A DNA stretch of 64,000 bases from Nonomuraea sp. SYSU D8015 (GTDB lineage Bacteria > Actinomycetota > Actinomycetes > Streptosporangiales > Streptosporangiaceae): the NCBI RefSeq assembly GCF_008065375.1, contig NZ_VJYI01000035.1, positions 18,635 to 82,634 on the forward strand. The letters run 5' to 3'. How positions within the stretch are numbered: position 1 is the stretch's first letter; each line of letters starts with the position of its first letter. Shown piece by piece: positions 34,737 to 42,933 of this stretch. Below the pieces are notes generated by a model. That model searched no databases and had not been told where the DNA came from. It saw only the letters and a program-made list of their open reading frames with translations. A program made the translations under genes and the position numbers.

Positions 34737-34752
34737 TTCGGTCCGCACCGAA
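34737..34752. promoter_or_regulatory. Inverted repeat in divergent intergenic region
   Basis: TTCGGT and ACCGAA flank CCGC in the 291-base space between the glycosyltransferase gene and the small-protein cluster. The space is less GC-rich than its surroundings and otherwise shows nothing I can name. Confidence 0.35.
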
Positions 34753-34896
34753 CGAGTTTCAGGGAAGAGCTTTTCCCACCCGGGCATAGAAACCTCCCCG
34801 GCAGGAGCGCTGAGGTACTCCCAGACTTCCCCAGTGATCCGCAACCGGCTGTTGCGCGTCTACAGTTAGGCAACCTTGACCGGGAGGTGGCGGGAA

Positions 34897-35256
34897 ATGG
34901 GATCGGATCTCCGCAGGCGGACGGCCGTCGGCTCGGCCGTGCACACTGCTGAGTTCATCGTCTCCTCGGCGCGGCTGGCTGAGCTGTACGAGTGCTCCGC
35001 ACTGCTGCGCCGTACGAGAATGCGGGCCGAAGAGATCGTCGGCGAGGCCCGCGCCTTGCTGGCCGAGGCCGAGCAGCAAGGCGACGCCGATCGCATCCTG
35101 CGCCTGCGCGCCGAGGTGGAGCAGGCGCGGCAGGCGTACTGCAAGGTGCTGAACGCCTACGTGACGATCTGCCGCAGGATCAACGAGGAGCGACAGGCCA
35201 TCCTGCAGGCGCAGATGGAGCGAGATCGGCTTGCGGGGTTGTCAGGTGTGGCCTGA
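34897..35256 (+). CDS. Small coiled-coil protein of unknown function
   Basis: A 119-residue, almost wholly helical protein: heptad-like LLRRTRMRAEEIVGEARALLAEAEQQG and ILRLRAEVEQARQAYCKVLNAYVTICRRINEERQAIL give a long coiled coil. No signal peptide, membrane segment or known domain. The ATG at 34897 has GGGAGG nine bases upstream. It is followed within 19 bases by the zinc-finger gene at 35275, and inverted repeats span the junction. Likely one functional group with the next two small genes. Confidence 0.7.
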   Translation: MGSDLRRRTAVGSAVHTAEFIVSSARLAELYECSALLRRTRMRAEEIVGEARALLAEAEQQGDADRILRLRAEVEQARQAYCKVLNAYVTICRRINEERQAILQAQMERDRLAGLSGVA

Positions 35257-35272
35257 CAGGCTTAGTGTCAGG
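35240..35272 (+). promoter_or_regulatory. Alternating inverted repeats and possible leaderless promoter
   Basis: TGTCAGG (35240), CCTGACA (35252) and TGTCAGG (35266) can form two mutually exclusive hairpins. TTGTCA (35239-35244), 17 bases, TTAGTG (35262-35267) would be a promoter firing at the ATG of the zinc-finger gene, so the repeats may equally be an operator. Confidence 0.5.
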
Positions 35273-35274
35273 CC

Positions 35275-35640
35275 ATGCCTGACTGGACGGACAAGGCCCG
35301 CTGCTCCTTCTGCCACAAGAAGAGCACGGACGTCGACACGCTCATTGCCGGTCCCGGTGTACACATTTGCGACCAGTGCGTCGAACTGTGCAATGCGATC
35401 CTCGAAGAGGAACGACTCGTCTCCTCCTCCGAGCCCCGGCTTCCCGCGTGGGAATCCATGACCGATGAACAAATACTCGACCACCTCCCGAAAATCGCGG
35501 CCGTACAGGAGCAGGTCGACGACAACCTGCGCGATTGGGTGGCGCACCTACGCACCAGGGACGTCAGCTGGGAGCGCATCGGCGCCTCGCTCGGCATGAC
35601 GCGCCAATCGGCGTGGGAACGGTTCAGAACCGAGACATAG
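35275..35640 (+). CDS. ClpX-type C4 zinc finger fused to a helix-turn-helix-like domain
   Basis: A 121-residue protein. Residues 8-45 match the zinc-binding N-domain of ClpX with C10-x2-C13 and C32-x2-C35 (CSFC, CDQC), but there is no ATPase. Residues 80-118 form a helix-turn-helix-like unit, VSWERIGASLGMTRQSAWERF. Actinomycete proteins of this build are probably small DNA-binding or ClpP-adaptor-like factors; function unproven. No ribosome site; ATG two bases after a hairpin, probably leaderless or translationally coupled. Confidence 0.85.
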   Translation: MPDWTDKARCSFCHKKSTDVDTLIAGPGVHICDQCVELCNAILEEERLVSSSEPRLPAWESMTDEQILDHLPKIAAVQEQVDDNLRDWVAHLRTRDVSWERIGASLGMTRQSAWERFRTET

Positions 35641-35690
35641 GTGTAAACCGTTGTGACTCCTGCGGCGTCGTTTACTCAGGGAGGCCCGCT

Positions 35691-35798
35691 ATGTGCGTCC
35701 TTGACGGCCTTGCGGCACCGGATCTCGACGAGCTCCATCTGGAGCTGGTCCTCGTCCTCGCGCTGCACGAAGAGGCAGAACGGCTAGCCGCCGAATGA
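35691..35798 (+). CDS. 35-residue acidic peptide
   Basis: ATG with AGGGAGG seven bases upstream, ending five bases before a strong terminator. The peptide is acidic and leucine-rich with heptad spacing (DELHLELVLVLALHEEAERL), predicted as one amphipathic helix. It is the third small gene after the coiled-coil and zinc-finger genes. No family recognised; short but with good signals on both sides. Confidence 0.55.
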   Translation: MCVLDGLAAPDLDELHLELVLVLALHEEAERLAAE

Positions 35799-35802
35799 AC
35801 GG

Positions 35803-35840
35803 GCTCCAGCTCCCCGGCCCCTGCGCCGGGGAGCTGGAGC
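35803..35840. terminator. Strong bidirectional terminator
   Basis: Perfect 16-base stem GCTCCAGCTCCCCGGC with complement, loop CCCTGC, between the small-protein cluster and the convergent CGNR gene. Confidence 0.9.
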
Positions 35841-35864
35841 AGGGGGGCCGGCCACGCTCTTCTT

Positions 35865-36434
35865 TCACTCCGCCTTGCCCCTGGCGCGGAAGGCGGCCGT
35901 CTTGACGCGGTTCTGGCAGGCCGTGGAGCAGAACCTGCGGGTGCCGTTGCGGGAGACGTCCACGTAGACGCGGTCGCAGTGCGGCGCCGTGCAGACGCCG
36001 AGGCGGTCGGCGAACTCGGTGCCCAGCACGATCGCGAGCCCCGTGGCGCACCTCGCCGCCCACTCGCCGCCCAGTGTGCTGCCGGGGCCGTGGAAGTGCA
36101 GATGCCAGGGCTCGCCGTCGTGCTTGACCAGCATCGGCCTGGCACGCGTCTCCTCCAGCAGCACGTTGACCAGCGTGGCGGCGGTGTCGACATCACCGTC
36201 GGCCACGGCGGCGAAGACCGCGCGCAGGCGTGCCGCGACCTCGACCAGCTCGGCGCCCTCGGCCTCGGTGAGCTCGCGCTGGGCGGCGTAGACGCTGCGC
36301 AGGCCCTCGGTGGCGGCCGCGCCGGGGGCGGTCGGCGCGGGGAAGGCGCGCCCGCGCCTCTCGCCCGGGGTCAGCGCGTTCACCAGCGCCACCGTGGCCG
36401 CGACCACGGTATCTGTGTGACCGTTGTAATCCAA
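35865..36434 (-). CDS. CGNR zinc-finger (ABATE domain) protein
   Basis: A putative stress-responsive transcription regulator. The ABATE-like N-terminal helical domain runs to about residue 140; a C-terminal zinc finger follows with Cys pairs in LGVCTAPHCDRVYVD and RRFCSTACQNR, where CQNR stands for the CGNR motif. The start is uncertain: TTG at 36434 (MDYNGHTDTV) fits the family's N-terminus, with AAAGGTG upstream; the frame is open to 36476. Divergent from a methyltransferase across about 70 bases. Confidence 0.85.
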   Translation of the reverse strand: MDYNGHTDTVVAATVALVNALTPGERRGRAFPAPTAPGAAATEGLRSVYAAQRELTEAEGAELVEVAARLRAVFAAVADGDVDTAATLVNVLLEETRARPMLVKHDGEPWHLHFHGPGSTLGGEWAARCATGLAIVLGTEFADRLGVCTAPHCDRVYVDVSRNGTRRFCSTACQNRVKTAAFRARGKAE

Positions 36435-36506
36435 TTGACCAGTTACACCTTTGTGGTTTAGCTTGTGACTGCCCAAAGCTTAGACGACAGTCACAAGGAG
36501 ATTCTC

Positions 36507-37256
36507 GTGCTCACTCACGATGTCGCACTGGAGTGGATCACGCGCTGGGACCGCCAGCAGGAGCACAACCTGCCCGACCGGGAGGAGCGCTTCACCGCCC
36601 TGATCGACGCCGTGGAGGCGCTCGGGCGGCCCGATCCGCTGGTCATCGACCTGGGGTGCGGTCCGGGCTCGCTGTCGGTCCGGCTGCTCGACCGGCTGCC
36701 CAAGGCCACAGTGGTGCCGGTGGACGCCGATCCGCTGCTGCTCGGGCTCGGGCGGGCCGCCTATCCGCAGCTCACGTTCGTCTCGGCCGATCTGCGGACG
36801 AGCGGGTGGACGGAGCTGCTCGGCCTGGACCGGCCGGCCGACGCCGCGGTGAGCACGACGGCGCTGCACTGGATCTCCGAACCGGACCTGCGGCGTGTCT
36901 ACGGCGAACTGGCGAGCGTGCTGCGGCCCGGCGGGGTGCTGCTCAACGGCGACCACATGATCAGCGACACCCCGGTGCTGGCGCGGCTGGAGAACGCGCT
37001 GCGCGAGCGCGAGATCGAGCGGACGTTCGGCGCGGACCGGCCCGAGGAGTGGCGGGCCTGGTGGGACGCGATCGCGGCGGAACCGGCGTTCGCCGCACTC
37101 GACCAGGAGCGCACCACCGCCGGCGTGCATCACCACGGCTCCGAGTCGGAGCTGATGGCGCAGCACGTCGAGGCCCTCAGGGACGCGGGCTTCACCGAGA
37201 TCGGGACGCTGTGGCAGCGCGGGAACAACCGGCTGCTGTGCGCCGTGCGCGGGTGA
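36507..37256 (+). CDS. Class I SAM-dependent methyltransferase
   Basis: A 249-residue cytosolic methyltransferase. The SAM-binding motif I is VIDLGCGPGSLS (about residue 48), motif II acidic VPVDADP, and post-I VLRPGGVLLNGDH. Substrate not deducible. The GTG at 36507 has AAGGAG six bases upstream; an upstream GTG at 36465 lacks one. A TTGACC...TTAGCT promoter-like pair lies at 36435-36465. It ends at a long inverted repeat. Confidence 0.88.
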   Translation: MLTHDVALEWITRWDRQQEHNLPDREERFTALIDAVEALGRPDPLVIDLGCGPGSLSVRLLDRLPKATVVPVDADPLLLGLGRAAYPQLTFVSADLRTSGWTELLGLDRPADAAVSTTALHWISEPDLRRVYGELASVLRPGGVLLNGDHMISDTPVLARLENALREREIERTFGADRPEEWRAWWDAIAAEPAFAALDQERTTAGVHHHGSESELMAQHVEALRDAGFTEIGTLWQRGNNRLLCAVRG

Positions 37257-37263
37257 GCCGAAT

Positions 37264-37338
37264 AGGTGCGCCTTTCCGCCGCTGGTATGGGCCACCCACG
37301 CGTCACCGGCGTCGCCGCCGGGCCGGAAAGACGCACCT
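37264..37338. terminator. Long-arm inverted repeat, probable terminator
   Basis: AGGTGCGCCTTTCCG (37264-37278) pairs with CGGAAAGACGCACCT (37324-37338) with one mismatch, enclosing 45 bases. It directly follows the methyltransferase stop. Confidence 0.45.
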
Positions 37339-37488
37339 GCTACCCACGGTAACGTGTCGAACACGTTCAGGGAACCCGTAGGCGCTGCCACCTCCGTCGG
37401 TTCCTTGGCAGGCGAGTGAAAGACTGATGAAAGAACGGGTGCCGACTCTGTCGTGGTGTCACTTCGGAAACGACAGGAAGGCGGGACG

Positions 37489-38541
37489 ATGAACCCGGAC
37501 AAGGTCAAGGAATTCGCCATGGAGATCGCCGGCAAGCGGGCGGCGGCCAATGCGGTCCTGCTCACGTACCTCGGCGACCATCTGGGCATCTGGTCGGCGA
37601 TGGCGGGGGCGGGCCCCGTGACCAGTGGTGAGCTGGCGGCACGCACCGGTCTGGCCGAGCGATATCTCCGCGAGTGGCTGGCCGCGCAGGCCGTGGCGGG
37701 GCATGTCACGTACGACGCGGCGACCGGCAGGTTCGAGCTGCCCGACGAGCATGCCGCGGTGCTCGCGCACGAGGGCTCACCGGCGTTCCAGGGCGGTGGC
37801 CTGGAGGCGGCCGTCGCCTTCTGGATGGCCGTGGACAAGATCGCGGAGGCGTTCCGCACCGGCGCGGGCGTCGCCTGGCACGACCACGACTCCCGGATGT
37901 TCACCGGCACGGCGAGGTTCTTCGAGCCGCTCTATCGGGCCTCGGTCGTCGACCAGTGGCTGCCCGCGCTGGACGGCGTCGTGGACCGACTCCGCGAAGG
38001 CGCGCACGTGCTGGACGTCGGCTGCGGCCACGGCCGCTCCACGATCCTGATGGCGCAGGCCTTCCCCAACGCCCACTTCATGGGCATCGACTCCCACGAG
38101 GAGTCAGTGCTGGCCGCGCGGGAGGAGGCCGCCAAGGCGGGGGTGGACGACCGGGTGGAGTTCCTGGTCGCCGGGGCGCACGGATACCCGGCGGGGTCGT
38201 GGGACCTGATCTGCTTCTTCGACTCCCTGCACGACATGGGCGACCCGGTGGGGGCGGCGGCCACGGCCAGGCGGTCGCTGGCCGAGGGCGGCACGGTCAT
38301 GGTGATCGAGCCGTTCGCCACCGACCGGCTGGAGAGCAGCATCGGCAACCCGGTCGCGCTCGCGTACTACGCCGCCTCGACGATGGTGTGCGTGCCCAAC
38401 TCGCTCGCCCAGAACGGGGCGGCGCTGGGGGCGCAGGCGGGCCCGGAGCGGCTGATCGACGTGCTGCGCTCGGCCGGGTTCGGGAACGTCAGGCAGGCGC
38501 TCGCCACCGAGTTCAATCTGGTGCTGGAGGCACGCGCCTGA
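37489..38541 (+). CDS. SAM-dependent methyltransferase with winged-helix N-terminus (Rv2258c-like)
   Basis: A 350-residue protein: N-terminal dimerisation/winged-helix region (about 25-90; TSGELAARTGLAERYLREWLAAQ) and a Rossmann methyltransferase domain with HVLDVGCGHGRST (near residue 172), GIDSHEESV, and ICFFDSLHDMGDP. This layout is that of Rv2258c and O-methyltransferase-like enzymes in actinomycetes. The ATG at 37489 has AAGGCGGG upstream. Substrate unknown; no biosynthetic genes adjacent. Confidence 0.9.
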   Translation: MNPDKVKEFAMEIAGKRAAANAVLLTYLGDHLGIWSAMAGAGPVTSGELAARTGLAERYLREWLAAQAVAGHVTYDAATGRFELPDEHAAVLAHEGSPAFQGGGLEAAVAFWMAVDKIAEAFRTGAGVAWHDHDSRMFTGTARFFEPLYRASVVDQWLPALDGVVDRLREGAHVLDVGCGHGRSTILMAQAFPNAHFMGIDSHEESVLAAREEAAKAGVDDRVEFLVAGAHGYPAGSWDLICFFDSLHDMGDPVGAAATARRSLAEGGTVMVIEPFATDRLESSIGNPVALAYYAASTMVCVPNSLAQNGAALGAQAGPERLIDVLRSAGFGNVRQALATEFNLVLEARA

Positions 38542-38586
38542 GCCCCCAGCGACCTGGGCGCGGACGCGATCGCCCGGTCCGTGCCG

Positions 38587-39483
38587 TCATCGGCGCCAGG
38601 TCATCCAGCGCTGGCGGGAGCGGTAACCGGCACCGCGCGCGATGCCGGCCAGGTGGTCGGGAACGAGGGCGAGCGACGGCGGCTCCGGGAACGCGGCGAG
38701 ATGTGGCCGCAGCAGAGACAGCACGGCCCTGCCGACGCCTCGTCTCCGTGAATCGGGCCGTACCGCGACCGCCGCCGGCATCCACAGCCCATGCGCCAGG
38801 ACGACGGCGGCCACCGCCACGGTCTCGCCGCCGTGCCCGGCGGTCCAGTGGAGGACCTCGGGGTTCCACGGCCCGTCGAGCACCCCCGTCACGTCGGCCG
38901 CCAGGTCGGCCGGCGTGACGAAGCCCGGCCGCCACGCGTCGTGTCCGGCCCGGCGAAGGACGACCTCGGGCGCGGGCACCTCGCGGCAGCCGCCGCCCGG
39001 CTTGCGATGCAGCAGGACCGGGTAGCCCATGAGCTCCCAGCCGCGCCGCCGCAGGTCGGGCGTGCGCCATGGGCTCGTCAGCAGGGTGCGGCCTGCGGCG
39101 CCGTCGCCGGCCAGGCCCGCGACCTCGTCCAGGACCTCCTGCCACTCCTCCTCCGAGGCCGGCGGATACAGCACGGTCGCCCACCGCCGCCCCTCCTCGG
39201 CGTGGACGACGCACACCCGGCCCGACCGGCTCGACCGCTCCCCGTGCGCCAGGGCGGTGGCCGTCGCCCATGCCTGGGCGAACCACACCGTGTCGGCGGA
39301 GAAGGCCGTCGAGGCGGGGGCGGCCGGGCCGTGGGCGGCGTACAGCGGAAGATCCTGCGGCGGCGGCTGCAGGCCGTTGACGGCGGCCCAGGCCGTGGTG
39401 TCCGCCATCACGGCCTGGGTCCGCGCGAGGCTGGCCGCGGTGACGGCGGTCAGGACGTCGGGCGTGGTCGTCTCGCTCGGCAT
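38587..39483 (-). CDS. GNAT-family N-acetyltransferase
   Basis: A 298-residue acetyltransferase-like protein. The acetyl-CoA site is in the C-terminal half: AVAVRPDSRRRGVGRAVLSLLRPHL (R-x-x-G-x-G/A) at about 245-270. The N-terminal half is a degenerate GNAT-like domain, common in two-domain members. Substrate unknown. Alone on its strand between two plus-strand genes. Confidence 0.82.
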   Translation of the reverse strand: MPSETTTPDVLTAVTAASLARTQAVMADTTAWAAVNGLQPPPQDLPLYAAHGPAAPASTAFSADTVWFAQAWATATALAHGERSSRSGRVCVVHAEEGRRWATVLYPPASEEEWQEVLDEVAGLAGDGAAGRTLLTSPWRTPDLRRRGWELMGYPVLLHRKPGGGCREVPAPEVVLRRAGHDAWRPGFVTPADLAADVTGVLDGPWNPEVLHWTAGHGGETVAVAAVVLAHGLWMPAAVAVRPDSRRRGVGRAVLSLLRPHLAAFPEPPSLALVPDHLAGIARGAGYRSRQRWMTWRR

Positions 39484-39653
39484 GATCTTCCTCCTGGATG
39501 CGTGACCTCCAGGGTGCCGAGCCGCCCTTTCATCCTCCTGTCAGTCCCATCACCGGAAGAGGTACCTGAGGATGACTGCGATTTCCTACTCCAGTCGGAT
39601 GGTCTTGTGGAACGCTCTGATCGACGATCAAGTACCCGACGATTGGATCCGCG

Positions 39654-41183
39654 ATGCGAAGACCAGTCCTGATCTCCACCCTCTTACTCTCCCTGGCGGT
39701 CCCCTTGCTGCCCGTGGCCCCGGCCGCGGCGGCGCCGGCCATTTCGTGGGCCCCCTGCGCCGAGGACGCCACGGCCGAATGCGGCACGCTGACCGTGCCC
39801 GTCGACTGGAACAAGCCGGACGGCGAGACGTTCGAGCTGGCCCTCGCCCGCCGCAAGGCCACCGACCCGGCGGCCCGGATCGGCTCGGTGGTGATCAACC
39901 CCGGTGGCCCCGGCGGTTCGGGCGTGACCGCCGTACTGGAGAACTGGCTCGGCTTCACGCCGGAGATCACCAGCCGCTTCGACGTGGTCGGCTTCGACCC
40001 GCGCGGTGTGGCGCGCAGCCACCCGATCACCTGCTCGCTCGAGCTCGCCCTGCAGGCGCCCGACCCGCTGTCGCTCAAGAGCCAGGCCGACTTCGACGCC
40101 CTGCTCGCCCACAACGAGCGTTACCGGCAGGACTGCCGGGCCCGCACCGGCCCGCTGTTCGACCACGTCCACACCGGCAACGTGGTGCGCGACCTCGACG
40201 CCCTGCGCGCCGCCCTCGGTGACGACAAGCTGACGTACTACGGCGTCTCGTACGGCACCCTCATCGGCCAGCTGTACGCCGAGCGTTTCCCGAAGCGGGT
40301 GCGTGCGCTGGCGCTCGACAGCAACATGGACCACAGCCTCGGCACGAAGGCGTTCCTGGACACCGAGTCGTGGGCCGCCCAGGACGCGTTCAACGAGTTC
40401 GTCGCCTGGTGCGACCGGACCGCGTCGTGCGCGCTGCACGGCAGGGACGTCCGCGCGGTCTGGAAGGGCCTGCTGGCCAGGGCCGAGCGCGGCGAGCTGC
40501 ACCTGCCCGGCCAGCCGGAGGCGAAGATCAGCAAGCTGGGCCTCATCGGCCAGGCGTTCGGCGCCTTCTACGGCCCCGCCTTCAAGGAACTGGCCGAGTT
40601 CCTGGTGGCCCTCGAGAGCGGCGCCCAGACGGCGAAGGCGATCCTCACGCCGCCGGCCAAGGCGAGCCAAGAGGTGATCAACGACGCCACCTTCGTCTTC
40701 TGCCAGGACTACGACGTGCCCGTCCGCGACTACCGCGAATGGGCCCGCCACCTGCGCAGATCGGCGGCGATCGCGCCGGACATGCTGGTCAGCGCGGCAG
40801 CCCACCCGATCACGGCCGCCTGCCTCGGCTCGCCGCCCGCCCCGAACCCCCAGCACCGCCTCAACGTGTCGGGCACGCCCACGCTCCTGCTGGGCAACGC
40901 CTTGCACGACCCCGCCACCGGCTACCCGTGGGCGGTGAACGCGGCTCGGCAGATCGGCCGTGAGGCCCGGCTGCTGACGTACGAGGGGTGGGGCCACGGC
41001 ATCTACGGCCGCGGCGACTGCCCGACGACCGCGATCGACCAGTACCTGGTCTCGGTCACGGCGCCGGCCAAGGGCGCCAGGTGCCCGGCCGTCCCACCGG
41101 CCGAACTGACCGCCCAGCGCACCGCCCGCCCGCTCCCGGGCCCCCTCCCGGGTCTGCCGGGCTGGACGTACGCGGGTTCGTAG
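39654..41183 (+). CDS. Secreted tripeptidyl-aminopeptidase-like alpha/beta hydrolase (TAP family)
   Basis: An exported serine peptidase of 509 residues, similar to Streptomyces TAP/SlpD-type proteins. Signal peptide 1-27 (AAAAPA). The oxyanion segment NPGGPGGSG is at 82-90, nucleophile Ser199 in GVSYGT, a TAP-like C-terminal lid domain, and catalytic His in GWGHGIYGRGDCP near residue 440. It probably trims N-terminal tripeptides from proteins outside the cell. A 9-base hairpin follows the stop. Confidence 0.92.
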   Translation: MRRPVLISTLLLSLAVPLLPVAPAAAAPAISWAPCAEDATAECGTLTVPVDWNKPDGETFELALARRKATDPAARIGSVVINPGGPGGSGVTAVLENWLGFTPEITSRFDVVGFDPRGVARSHPITCSLELALQAPDPLSLKSQADFDALLAHNERYRQDCRARTGPLFDHVHTGNVVRDLDALRAALGDDKLTYYGVSYGTLIGQLYAERFPKRVRALALDSNMDHSLGTKAFLDTESWAAQDAFNEFVAWCDRTASCALHGRDVRAVWKGLLARAERGELHLPGQPEAKISKLGLIGQAFGAFYGPAFKELAEFLVALESGAQTAKAILTPPAKASQEVINDATFVFCQDYDVPVRDYREWARHLRRSAAIAPDMLVSAAAHPITAACLGSPPAPNPQHRLNVSGTPTLLLGNALHDPATGYPWAVNAARQIGREARLLTYEGWGHGIYGRGDCPTTAIDQYLVSVTAPAKGARCPAVPPAELTAQRTARPLPGPLPGLPGWTYAGS

Positions 41184-41192
41184 GGATCTGAT

Positions 41193-41226
41193 GGCGCGGC
41201 CTCACCCGCAGGGGCGGGGCCGCGCC
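41193..41226. terminator. Terminator after TAP-family gene
   Basis: GGCGCGGCC and GGCCGCGCC form a perfect 9-base stem with a GC-rich loop, ten bases after the stop. Confidence 0.7.
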
Positions 41227-41227
41227 C

Positions 41228-41570
41228 TCAGCAGTCGTGGCCCTTTCGGTCCGCAATACGCAGGGTCACCTGCTGGGGGCCGTTGAACGGTGCCAGGGAC
41301 AGGACGGTCTTCGGGGGTCGCAGGCGGTCGTCCTCGATGAACGTCCTGCGTGCCGCGGGGAAATCCACGTCATCGGCCGTCACCGTGGCGATCCGATCGT
41401 AGAGGACGATGGATCATCAGGTCGCGGACGATGCGGGCGAGCAGGCCGGGGTCGGCGGGCAGGTCGGCATAGAGCCCGGCCAGGGCGCCGGGCGAGGAGA
41501 AGACGCTGTGGCTGGTGTAGAAGGCGGCGGCGTCCGGTGGCAGGACGGGAAGTTCTGAGGGGTCCGACAT
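41228..41570 (-). pseudogene. Transglutaminase-like protein, deleted and frameshifted remnant
   Basis: From the ATG at 41570 the first ~52 codons read SELPVLPPDAAAFYTSHSVF ... LARIVRDLMIHRP, the N-terminus of actinobacterial transglutaminase-domain proteins. The frame then stops. One frame over, from about 41405 down to 41228, the C-terminus of the same family continues: LYDRIATVTADDVDFPAARR, then FIEDDRLRPPKTVLSLAPFN and GPQQVTLRIAD. The whole catalytic middle is missing. So this is a deletion remnant, not a gene. Confidence 0.75.
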
Positions 41571-41590
41571 ATGCTCCTCACGATGGGCTC

Positions 41591-42850
41591 TCAGTGACAT
41601 GATCGGTCAACGAGGGCGCCGTCGCGCAGGGCGTCCAGGCGGGTCATGGCCGGGGTGGCGGTGATGCCGTGCAGGACCACCGAGGCGACCACGGTGAAGG
41701 CGGTCACCGCCCACAGCTCCTCCGGCGGGACGCCGAAGTCGGCCTCGCCGAGCGCGTACGTGAGGTAGAACAGCGAGCCGATGCCCCGGATGCCGAAGAA
41801 CGAGATCACCAGCCGTTCCTTGGGCCCGGCCGGGCCGCGTACCTGAGACAGCCAGCCCGACACCGGCCGGATCACCAGCAGCAACAGCAGCCCCACCGCG
41901 GCGCCCCGCCAGGTGAGCGCGGCCAGGCCGCCCGCCGCGACGAAGCCGCCGAGCAGGAGCAGCAGCCAGGCGGTGAACAGCCGCTCGATCTGCTCCACGA
42001 AACCGTGCAGCACGTTGTTGTAGCCGTGGCCGTGCTCGACGCGCCTGATGGTGCACGCCGTGACGAACACCGCGACGAAGCCGTAGCCGTGCGCGAGCTC
42101 GGTCAGCCCGTACGCGAGGAAGGTCGCGGCGAGCGCGACGAAACCGTCGCGGTGCTCGGCCAGCCTGAGCTCGTCGGCGCGGGAGTGGAAGAACAGCCGC
42201 CCCAGCAGCCGGCCGATCAGCAGCCCGCAGACCACTCCCGCCACGATCCGGTAGAGCACGTCCACCAGCGCCCACTCGCCCACCCACCCCGCTCCGCCGA
42301 CGACGGCCACGGCGACGGCGGCGTACACGATGGGGAAGGCCAGCCCGTCGTTCAGCCCCGCCTCGGAGGTGAGCGCGAAGCGGACCTCGTCGTCGGCGTT
42401 CTCGGCGTCGGCCGGCTCCCCCACGTTCACGTCGGAGGCGAGCACCGGGTCGGTGGGCGCGAGCACCGCGCCCAGCAGCAGCGCCGCCGCGACGGGCCAG
42501 CCGAGCACGAGGACGGCCGCGGCCGCGACCCCGGCGACGGTCAGCGGCATCGCGCAGCCGAGCAGCCGCCACGTGGTGGCCCAGCTCCGCAGTCCGGCGC
42601 GCCGGTTGAGCGCCAGCCCCGCTCCCATGAGGGAGACGAGCACGCAGATCTCCGTGATGTGCTCCAAAGCCACCCGATGAGCGATCGGATCGGGTTCGGG
42701 CAGGCCGAGCGGCAGCAGGAACAGGACCACGCCGCCGAGCAGGTACACCAGTGGTAAGGAGAGCGCGCGACGGGCGAGCAGGCCGGGCAGGACGGCGGCG
42801 AGCAACGCGGCGGCGCCGGCGAGGGCGAGGACGAGGTCTGGGGTGGACAT
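41591..42850 (-). CDS. Cation/proton antiporter (CPA1 type)
   Basis: A sodium or potassium/proton exchanger of the inner membrane, 419 residues and about 12 segments. Signatures are AVLAPTDPVLASDV and the ion-site motif SEAGLNDGLAFP (ND of CPA1). It has the membrane core without a long cytoplasmic regulatory tail. The transglutaminase remnant lies directly downstream on the same strand. Confidence 0.92.
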   Translation of the reverse strand: MSTPDLVLALAGAAALLAAVLPGLLARRALSLPLVYLLGGVVLFLLPLGLPEPDPIAHRVALEHITEICVLVSLMGAGLALNRRAGLRSWATTWRLLGCAMPLTVAGVAAAAVLVLGWPVAAALLLGAVLAPTDPVLASDVNVGEPADAENADDEVRFALTSEAGLNDGLAFPIVYAAVAVAVVGGAGWVGEWALVDVLYRIVAGVVCGLLIGRLLGRLFFHSRADELRLAEHRDGFVALAATFLAYGLTELAHGYGFVAVFVTACTIRRVEHGHGYNNVLHGFVEQIERLFTAWLLLLLGGFVAAGGLAALTWRGAAVGLLLLLVIRPVSGWLSQVRGPAGPKERLVISFFGIRGIGSLFYLTYALGEADFGVPPEELWAVTAFTVVASVVLHGITATPAMTRLDALRDGALVDRSCH

Positions 42851-42933
42851 CCCGGGCCACCTTCCCCAAGGTCACCACACATCACCCCTGACGGCGTTTG
42901 CGCGATCCGTGACACTGTGGTCCATTGGGGATC

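Noticed and set aside
34861..34879. IdeR box before the coiled-coil gene
   Set aside because: Only about 12 of 19 positions match the iron-box consensus, too few to claim.
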